Below, one piece after another: positions 41,377-47,254 of a stretch of 47,254 nucleotides of DNA. The notes beneath the pieces are model-generated. The model was not told where the DNA came from and searched no databases. It saw only the letters and a program-made list of their open reading frames with translations. Position 1 is the stretch's first letter. Each line of letters opens with the position of its first letter. The translations under genes and the position numbers were made by a program. The DNA is from M3007 sp038246345 (GTDB taxonomy: Bacteria; Bacteroidota; Bacteroidia; Chitinophagales; Saprospiraceae): the NCBI GenBank assembly GCA_038246345.1, contig JBBRWA010000004.1, forward strand, positions 1-47,254. The letters are read 5' to 3'.

Positions 41377-41869
41377 AGGTCGGTAGAGAAATTCGCTGCA
41401 AATGTAACCGAATGTGCAGCATGGTTACCGTTTTCCTGCTTGCACACAAATTTGCCGAGTGGGATAATGGCGATGATTATGAATTGCACGAGCCCGGTAT
41501 TTTCTACTCAAAGTGAAAAGCATCTTTGATTACCGTTATGACCAGTGGCAAACAGCGGGAAAAACTCCCCAATGTGATTGCTTCGCTTACGCGCTCAATT
41601 TACGAACAGGTCGCAGCGCCTTAAACCAGGGTTCTTTCGCCGTATATTGCCATCGGTATCCCCTATTTCGACGAGAACACATATTTTCGCCTGTCTTTTC
41701 CACGTTTCTGCAATGCCTGTGACATTCAGGCAGTCAATCATGTGCGGCATCCCCGTACTTTCGCAGCGTTAAAATTTCCAAAAAATTAACAATTCGCGAA
41801 AGGCTGGTGCCTGTGCAGCGTTTGTTTACCGTAACACTGAATAACGATCAACCACCAACTCATTCAATT
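41377..41869. other. 493-bp divergent intergenic region
   Basis: It separates minus-strand marC from the plus-strand TPR gene. A 69-codon GTG frame (41513-41722) reads IFDYRYDQWQTAGKTPQCDC and is rich in Cys and aromatic residues; it matches nothing I know and may be chance. A TACTTTCG box (41756-41763) can serve the TPR gene, though the leader would be about 100 nt. No RNA gene is seen. Confidence 0.45.
41756..41763 (+). promoter_or_regulatory. Possible -7 box for the TPR gene
   Basis: TACTTTCG differs from TAnnTTTG at one position and is followed by GCAG, as at other starts in this window. No -33 TTTG at the right spacing. Confidence 0.35.
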
Positions 41870-44800
41870 ATGATCCTTCGGAAAGGTATTTTTTCCCTGC
41901 TCCTGATGCTGGCCGCCTTCGCGGTCCATGCCCAACAGACAAGCGTTTTTACCGAAGCCACACTCGCACACAAACGCGGGGTTGACTTTTTTAACCAAAA
42001 CCTTTACGGCCTCGCCCAAAAAGAATTTCGGACAGCCATGGACTACATGCGACCGGCAAACGAGCCTGACTGGAAAGCCCTTAAAACAGACTCGGAGCTT
42101 TACCACGCCAAGTGCGCCGTACGCCTCGACCAGCCGGAAGCGGAGAAACTGGTACTCGATTTCTTGCGGGAAAACGCACCTTCGCCCGTTGCCAGCCAAG
42201 CGGCGCTTGAAATCGGCGATTACTATTTCGACAAAAAAGACTACGACAAAGCGCTGACGTATTACGACCTGGCACCCGATGGTTCTGGCCCCTCCCGCGA
42301 TGAAATCCGCTTTAAAAAAGGCTACAGCTATTTTGTAACCAAAAAATTTGCGTTGGCCAAAACCCAGTTCATGCCACTGAAGGAAAATGCCCGCAGCGAA
42401 TGGTATGAGCCATCCAACTATTATTACGGATGCTGCTCTTTTTTTGAAGGAAAATATGCAGATGCCGCGAAATCCTTTATCCGCGCCGAAAATTCGAGCA
42501 AGTACAAAGCGACCATCCCGTATTACCTCATCCAGATATATGCAGCGGAGAAAAACTACGACAAAGTCATTTCCTATGGCGCACCAAAAGCAAAGGACAG
42601 CAGTTTGCGCAACCGGGAGGAGATCAACCAAATCGTGGGTCAGGCATACTACGAAAAAGGCGATTTCAAATCGGCCATGCCCTACCTGGAGTATGCCGCT
42701 AAAAACGGCGCCCCACTCCGCCCTGCCGATTACTATCAACTGGGTTATACGCAGTATCAAAACGGATACTTCAAGCCGGCTATCGACAACTTTGAAACCT
42801 TGACCAAACAGGATAGCGTCTTAGGGCAAAACGGCCTTTACCACCTTGGTGATTGCTATCTCCGAACAGGCAACAAATTTAACGCCCGCAACGCATTCGG
42901 CCAGGCAGCCAGCATGAATTTCGACAAATCCGTAAAGGAAGACGCGTTGATCAACTACGCCAAACTGAGTTATGAATTGAATTTCGACCGCGATGCCATT
43001 CAGGCCCTTCAAGCCTTCCCGAGCACTTCGAAGTATTACGAAGATGCACAGGCACTGATGAGCGAAGTATTCCTCAATACCCGCGATTATGACCGGGCCA
43101 TTGCTACCTTGGAATCGGTCAAAAACCGCACGCCGCGGTTGAATGAAACGTATCAAACAGTCACTTACCTCCGTGGTTTACAACTGTATCAAAATGGCCA
43201 GCGCGACGAGGCCCGCCGCTATTTCAACAAGTCGCTCGAATTCCCGATCGATAAAAAGACGGCACTGCTTTGTTCCTTTTGGTTGGGAAGTATTTCCAAC
43301 GAATCGGGCGAATACGCCACCAGCAAGCAGCACATGAGCTCTTTTTTCGCCGCCGCCAAGCCTTATGCTAATGTGCTGCCCGAAGAAGCCAGCCTCGACA
43401 TGTGCAACTACATTCAGGGCTATAATAACATGAAATTGAAGGACTACAAAGCAGCCCTGATCAATTTCAGGGCCGCCGTGGATGGTTTTAAAAAGAGCAA
43501 AATCAGCAACAAACAAATCAGCGATGCCGTGTTGGGTGATGCTGTGTTGCGTGCGGGCGACTGTTATTTCAAAAACAACCAGTACAACGACGCCATTGCC
43601 CAATACGACGAAGCCATCAAAAGAAAATACGAAGGCTTTGAATATGCGATGTACCAAAAAGCAATCATCCTGGGCCTGAAAGGAAATAAGGTGGATAAAA
43701 TCGTAGCGTTAGAAAATTTTGTGGAGCGTTATCCCAACAGCAGCTATGCCGACGAAGCGCTGTTCCAATTGGGCGACACCTATTTTGAAATGGAAAAATA
43801 CGACAAGGCCATCCCGCCTTTCCGCCGTATCGTATCAGATTTTAAAGGCCGCACTGCTCTGATGAACATGGCATTGCTCAAACTGGGCCTTATTTCCATC
43901 AACCAGGGCAACCCAACAACGGCGGTCAATTACTACAAACAAGTGTTTTCCAACAATCCAGAGGGAGAAGAAGCCAAACAAGCCCTCGATGCCCTGCGGG
44001 AAATTTATGTGAACGAACTGAACCGCCCCGACGAATATTATGCCTTCGTGGAATCGGTACCTGGTTATGGTAAAGTGAGCACTTCCAGCAAGGACAGCAC
44101 TTTCTATGAATCGGCCGAAGCACAGTACAACAGCGGGCGTTACCAACAGGCCATTGATGGTTTCACCACCTACCTGGCCAAATACCCAACGGGTAGAAAC
44201 ACGTTGAATGCGTATTTCTACCGGGGCGAAAGTTACTCGGCGCTGAAACAATACGACAAGTCACTGGTCGATTACGCAGCGGTCGTCAGCAAAGGCAACA
44301 GTAAAGTATATCCCAAGGCCGCTGAAAAAGCGGCGCTTATTGCGCTTAATACCACCAACGACTACGAACAGGCCTTCGAGTATGCCCGAAAATGGGAACT
44401 CGCAGCCATGACCGAGCAGTCGCGTTTTGATGCACAGCTTGTTGCCCTCAAAGCGGCCTACCTGACCAACAACTCAGTAGCCGTAAGTGAATACGCTCAA
44501 AAGGTGAACACTTCCCGGCTTGCGTCTCAGGATCAATTGGCTACTGCCAACTTCTATTCTGGCAAAATGGCTTACGATAAAGGTGATTACGCACGCGCTT
44601 ACCCAGCACTTCAATCGGTAACGGAAAATACCACCACCGAAATCATGGCTGAAGCCTACCACTATCGCGCGCAAATTTTGTACCGCCAAAAAAATTACGC
44701 TAAAGCGGATGAACTGATCAGCGAGGCGAACAAGGCCAGTGCTGGCTACGACGACTGGATCGCTTTTAACCTCATCCTGCTCTCAGACGTATATGCCGAC

Positions 44801-44989
44801 CAAGGCGACAAAAACAGTGCCCTGGCAGCCCTCGAAGCGGTGATGGAAAACTATGCTGGCTCCAACAAGAATGTAATTCCGTTGGCACGCCAAAAGCACA
44901 GCAAACTAAGTGGCGGCATCCCGTTGATGAACAACAATAAAGACCAAAAGGGTGGAAAAACCCTGCTCGACATGGATGAGGGTAATTAG
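41870..44989 (+). CDS. Large periplasmic tetratricopeptide-repeat protein
   Basis: 1039 residues started at MILRKGIFSLLLMLAAF, a signal peptide ending near HAQQ; 21 upstream in-frame residues are excluded. TPR units fill nearly the whole length, with typical patterns such as YYFDKKDYDKALTYYDLA, AYYEKGDFKSAMPYLEYAA, LGDTYFEMEKYDKAIPPFRRI and AEAQYNSGRYQQAIDGF, about 20 or more in total. Several units resemble YbgF/BamD-type repeats (YPNSSYADEALFQLGDTYF). It probably scaffolds envelope proteins. The outer-membrane barrel gene follows in the same direction, and the two may work together (inference). Confidence 0.9.
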   Translation: MILRKGIFSLLLMLAAFAVHAQQTSVFTEATLAHKRGVDFFNQNLYGLAQKEFRTAMDYMRPANEPDWKALKTDSELYHAKCAVRLDQPEAEKLVLDFLRENAPSPVASQAALEIGDYYFDKKDYDKALTYYDLAPDGSGPSRDEIRFKKGYSYFVTKKFALAKTQFMPLKENARSEWYEPSNYYYGCCSFFEGKYADAAKSFIRAENSSKYKATIPYYLIQIYAAEKNYDKVISYGAPKAKDSSLRNREEINQIVGQAYYEKGDFKSAMPYLEYAAKNGAPLRPADYYQLGYTQYQNGYFKPAIDNFETLTKQDSVLGQNGLYHLGDCYLRTGNKFNARNAFGQAASMNFDKSVKEDALINYAKLSYELNFDRDAIQALQAFPSTSKYYEDAQALMSEVFLNTRDYDRAIATLESVKNRTPRLNETYQTVTYLRGLQLYQNGQRDEARRYFNKSLEFPIDKKTALLCSFWLGSISNESGEYATSKQHMSSFFAAAKPYANVLPEEASLDMCNYIQGYNNMKLKDYKAALINFRAAVDGFKKSKISNKQISDAVLGDAVLRAGDCYFKNNQYNDAIAQYDEAIKRKYEGFEYAMYQKAIILGLKGNKVDKIVALENFVERYPNSSYADEALFQLGDTYFEMEKYDKAIPPFRRIVSDFKGRTALMNMALLKLGLISINQGNPTTAVNYYKQVFSNNPEGEEAKQALDALREIYVNELNRPDEYYAFVESVPGYGKVSTSSKDSTFYESAEAQYNSGRYQQAIDGFTTYLAKYPTGRNTLNAYFYRGESYSALKQYDKSLVDYAAVVSKGNSKVYPKAAEKAALIALNTTNDYEQAFEYARKWELAAMTEQSRFDAQLVALKAAYLTNNSVAVSEYAQKVNTSRLASQDQLATANFYSGKMAYDKGDYARAYPALQSVTENTTTEIMAEAYHYRAQILYRQKNYAKADELISEANKASAGYDDWIAFNLILLSDVYADQGDKNSALAALEAVMENYAGSNKNVIPLARQKHSKLSGGIPLMNNNKDQKGGKTLLDMDEGN

Positions 44990-45100
44990 TTGTTCGTTGC
45001 TAGTTGATCTTTGTTCGTTCACATTGTCTGTGCCTTAATTTATTGGCCAAGCATAACCTGAGCGAATGTGAACGAACAACGATCATCTAGCAACGAACAC
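44989..45100. repeat. Long inverted repeat between TPR and barrel genes
   Basis: The left arm 44989-45025 (starts GTTGTTCGTTGCTAG, ends GTTCGTTCACATT) and the right arm 45065-45100 are reverse complements with few mismatches over about 36 bp. The word GTTCGTT occurs twice in each arm, and a further copy (AACGAACAAC) follows the right arm at 45107-45116. The loop is 39 nt. It could attenuate expression of the barrel gene. Confidence 0.8.
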
Positions 45101-45135
45101 CGAATAACGAACAACCAATTTAAAAAATCGAAAAA

Positions 45136-46797
45136 ATGACATTCCAACATAAATCCATACTCATTGCAGCGGTTAGCGTATTCGCTTTCGCGCAAACTGT
45201 TTCGGCTCAAAAAGAGCTTGAAGGCGACAACGTAACCATCGTAAAGGAATTCGATGCCCGTCTGCTCGATGCCAACAAAGTGAATGTGACACCATCGTTG
45301 CCACCGCTCGACACGACTACTCAAAAGCAGTTCTATACCGTGCCGCCGCATCCTTCCAGTTTGAAATATGATGCGCCAAAACTTCGCCCCATTGGCATGC
45401 GCTCCGGTAAAAAAGAGGATGCCTACAATGGCTTTGTAAAGCTTGGGGCAGGTGTTCCCTCTTCATTATTAGGTGAAGGAGGTTACTACTTTGGCAAGGA
45501 AGAGAAGTTTGACGGAAAAATTTGGCTAAAGCACCACCAATTAAGTGCCGAAAGAGCCATTGAAAACCAAAAGTTCAGCAATACCCAAGGACTCATCAAT
45601 GGCAATATTTACCTGGCAAACAACCTCGCAGTAGAAGGCAAGGTTGGCTATGACTACAATCGGGTGCATTTTTACGGCTACGACCACAATATCGATACCT
45701 TTACCAGTGCTGGTGTCCGGCAGGATTTTAAAACATTCCAAATCGGGGGTCGCGTATACAACAGCAAGCGTACGGATATGGACTTGAATTATTCCATAGC
45801 GCCGAAATTCTACCTGCTCAACGACTTTTATTCCAACAAAGAAACAGGCTTTGCACTGGACATGTCGGTTACCAAATGGTTTGCAGAAAAACACGCTCTT
45901 CGTGTAAACATTCGCCCTGATTTCTCTGCGTTCACCGATACGGCGACACAGAAGCTGAACAACATTTACCTGCAACCCTCTTTTACTTTTCACACGGATT
46001 TTTTACAGGTAAAAGTGGGCGGTAACTTCGTAAACAACCGCGATGAATTCAGCATTTTCCCAGACGCTGAAATCACCTTGCGGGTATTTGGCGATGGCAT
46101 CCAAATTTTTGGTGGGGCCAACGGCGATTTGCGGAAAAACACCTACCGCAGCATTTCTACCTACAACCCCTTCATTCAAATCCGGGATTCTAGGCTAAAA
46201 AACACCCATGTGCTCGGCTACTACGGCGGGGTAAAAGGCAATCTAGGTTGGCTCGAGTACAACGGTCAGGCCGGGTATTCCAAAGCCTCCGATTTGGCTA
46301 CCTACCAAACCCGTTTTGAGACCGATGTGGATGGCCAAACAATCACCCGCTTCCACGTACAATACGATACGGTGAAGATTTTCAACCTCCAGGGCACGGT
46401 AAAACTAACCCCAATCAAAAATTTGGTGCTCTCTGCAACGTTGAGCCAAAATGTGTACAACACGGAAACTACCGGCACCAGTGAAGACCAGCCAGCCGCC
46501 TGGGGACTCCCAGAAATCGAAGGCAACTTTGGTGCAGTGTATACCCTGCTCGAAGGCAAGGCCAACCTGAAAGCCAATTTCTATACCGCTGACAAAATTG
46601 CCTACCGCAATGAAAATGGCGATTTTGGGAAAAGTATAGCACTATACGATTTGAGCTTGGGCGGCTCTTACTTTTTCACCAAAAACATTGGCGCTTTCCT
46701 AGACATTAACAACATCCTGAATAACAAGCGGGAGCGTTGGTATCGCTACCCAACGGTAGGCATGAATTTCTTGGTGGGGATAACCGCGCGGTTTTGA
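45136..46797 (+). CDS. Outer-membrane beta-barrel protein, TonB-receptor-like without plug
   Basis: 553 residues. Signal peptide (MTFQHKSILIAAVSVFAFAQ, cleavage near VSAQ), then a short polar region with VTIVKEFDARLLDANKVNVTP, recurring in a Bacteroidetes outer-membrane family. The remainder is amphipathic beta strands (GFVKLGAGVPSSLLGEGGYYF, LSLGGSYFFTKNIGAFLDINNILN), ending MNFLVGITARF with a C-terminal Phe, the barrel insertion signal. No plug domain or TonB box is evident. It follows the TPR gene by 146 bp. Confidence 0.85.
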   Translation: MTFQHKSILIAAVSVFAFAQTVSAQKELEGDNVTIVKEFDARLLDANKVNVTPSLPPLDTTTQKQFYTVPPHPSSLKYDAPKLRPIGMRSGKKEDAYNGFVKLGAGVPSSLLGEGGYYFGKEEKFDGKIWLKHHQLSAERAIENQKFSNTQGLINGNIYLANNLAVEGKVGYDYNRVHFYGYDHNIDTFTSAGVRQDFKTFQIGGRVYNSKRTDMDLNYSIAPKFYLLNDFYSNKETGFALDMSVTKWFAEKHALRVNIRPDFSAFTDTATQKLNNIYLQPSFTFHTDFLQVKVGGNFVNNRDEFSIFPDAEITLRVFGDGIQIFGGANGDLRKNTYRSISTYNPFIQIRDSRLKNTHVLGYYGGVKGNLGWLEYNGQAGYSKASDLATYQTRFETDVDGQTITRFHVQYDTVKIFNLQGTVKLTPIKNLVLSATLSQNVYNTETTGTSEDQPAAWGLPEIEGNFGAVYTLLEGKANLKANFYTADKIAYRNENGDFGKSIALYDLSLGGSYFFTKNIGAFLDINNILNNKRERWYRYPTVGMNFLVGITARF

Positions 46798-46799
46798 CG

Positions 46800-46831
46800 A
46801 CTTCCGGGAAGTTTTTTCACTTCCCGGAAGT
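46800..46831 (+). terminator. Terminator hairpin of the barrel gene
   Basis: ACTTCCGGGAAGT and ACTTCCCGGAAGT are perfect reverse complements with a TTTTTC loop, 2 bp after the stop. Each arm is itself nearly palindromic. The trailing T-run is short (TTTAAA), so termination may be moderate. The arm sequence recurs in the array downstream. Confidence 0.7.
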
Positions 46832-46914
46832 TTAAATGTGACGGAATGCCGCAAGAACCGCGATACTTTCGCTGAGCCAGCAAGAACCGCACAGCATTTC
46901 GGAACGTCTGTTCC
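46832..46914. other. Spacer between terminator and tandem array
   Basis: GCAAGAACCGC occurs twice in direct orientation here (near 46852 and 46880). No coding sequence is recognisable. Confidence 0.5.
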
Positions 46915-47254
46915 TGCGTAAAACTTCTGGGAAGAAAAAACGTAAAACTTCCGGGAAGGAAAAATGCGTAAAACTTCCGGGAAGGAAAAATGCGTAAAAC
47001 TTCCGGGAAGAAAAAACGTAAAACTTCCGGGAAGGAAAAATGCGTAAAACTTCCGGGAAGAAAAAACGTAAAACTTCCGGGAAGAAAAAATGCGTAAAAC
47101 TTCCGGGAAGAAAAAAGGTAAAACTTCCGCGAAGAAAAAACGTAAAACTTCCGGGAAGAAAAAATGCGTAAAACTTCCGGGAAGAAAAAATGCGTAAAAC
47201 TTCCGGGAAGAAAAAATGCGTAAAACTTCCGGGAAGAAAAAAGGTAAAACTTCC
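46915..47254. repeat. Tandem array of 24/26-bp units with ACTTCCGGGAAG core, runs off the window
   Basis: Thirteen complete and one partial unit of the form (TG)CGTAAAACTTCCGGGAAG plus about six A. Units are 24 or 26 bp depending on a leading TG, and a few have single changes (CTTCTGGG in the first, GGAAGG in units 2, 3 and 5, CTTCCGCG in unit 9). The mixed length destroys any reading frame, so it is not coding. The CTTCC-G-GGAAG core is nearly palindromic in each copy and equals the core of the adjacent terminator arms. Confidence 0.95.

Noticed and set aside
41513..41722. 69-codon Cys-rich frame in the marC/TPR gap
   Set aside because: No start context, terminator or recognisable motif; kept only as a note in the intergenic entry.
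46915..47254. CRISPR array at the right end
   Set aside because: The units are contiguous 24/26-bp copies without unique spacers, and no cas genes are nearby.

Overview
The window looks like chromosomal DNA from a Bacteroidetes bacterium, probably of the Saprospiraceae/Haliscomenobacter type. Evidence: a C-terminal type IX secretion (T9SS) sorting domain, a SusC-like TonB-dependent receptor, OmpA/PD40 and TPR outer-membrane proteins, DUF3127 and DUF3467 proteins, and repeated -7 boxes of the TAnnTTTG type (often ACCTT[T/C]GC) in place of an E. coli -10 box. The genus is inferred; the phylum is well supported. I found no rRNA, tRNA, CRISPR array or complete insertion sequence.

Layout. 1-4392: an OmpA-family propeller protein divergent from a secreted GH2 beta-mannosidase. 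4393-7934: a DUF1801 remnant, then a probable operon (four-helix membrane protein, TetR regulator, Kelch-like T9SS-exported protein, cupin) headed by a palindromic operator that overlaps the promoter. 7941-15350: an orphan RND efflux pump, a fatty-acid hydroxylase, and divergent purF-like and purC genes. 15351-17020: a visibly AT-rich accessory patch with a 175-bp MITE-like element, a small membrane protein, a 158-bp inverted repeat, and a lipoprotein whose signal peptide is out of frame because of a pentanucleotide repeat. 17025-24749: an orphan antitoxin-like protein, DUF1963, feoB/feoA, a DAO-type oxidoreductase, a Trp-rich repeat protein, DUF3127 and a family 5 solute-binding protein, all on the minus strand. 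24910-27593: an ECF sigma factor, DUF3467, DUF1275 and an unlisted 58-residue basic protein with its own terminator. 27804-33142: a GT2 glycosyltransferase coupled to a Dna2-like nuclease-helicase, then aat and arfB. 33309-41376: a PMT-like membrane protein, a coiled-coil protein, a YiiX-like amidase, a TonB-dependent receptor, an OlsF-like two-domain acyltransferase and MarC. 41870-46797: a 1039-residue TPR protein and an outer-membrane barrel protein. 46798-47254: a terminator hairpin followed by a tandem array that runs off the window end.

Most genes are housekeeping or envelope functions. The most interesting signals are non-coding or regulatory: the probable phase-variation switch at 16832-16855; the MITE-like element; several intergenic hairpins whose arms are short tandem arrays of about 8 bp, two of them with arms differing by one whole unit; the terminal array whose unit contains the same near-palindrome as the adjacent terminator; and the TetR operator. 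I did not find a convincing complete new multi-gene system. The strongest candidate for something undescribed is the switchable lipoprotein locus.
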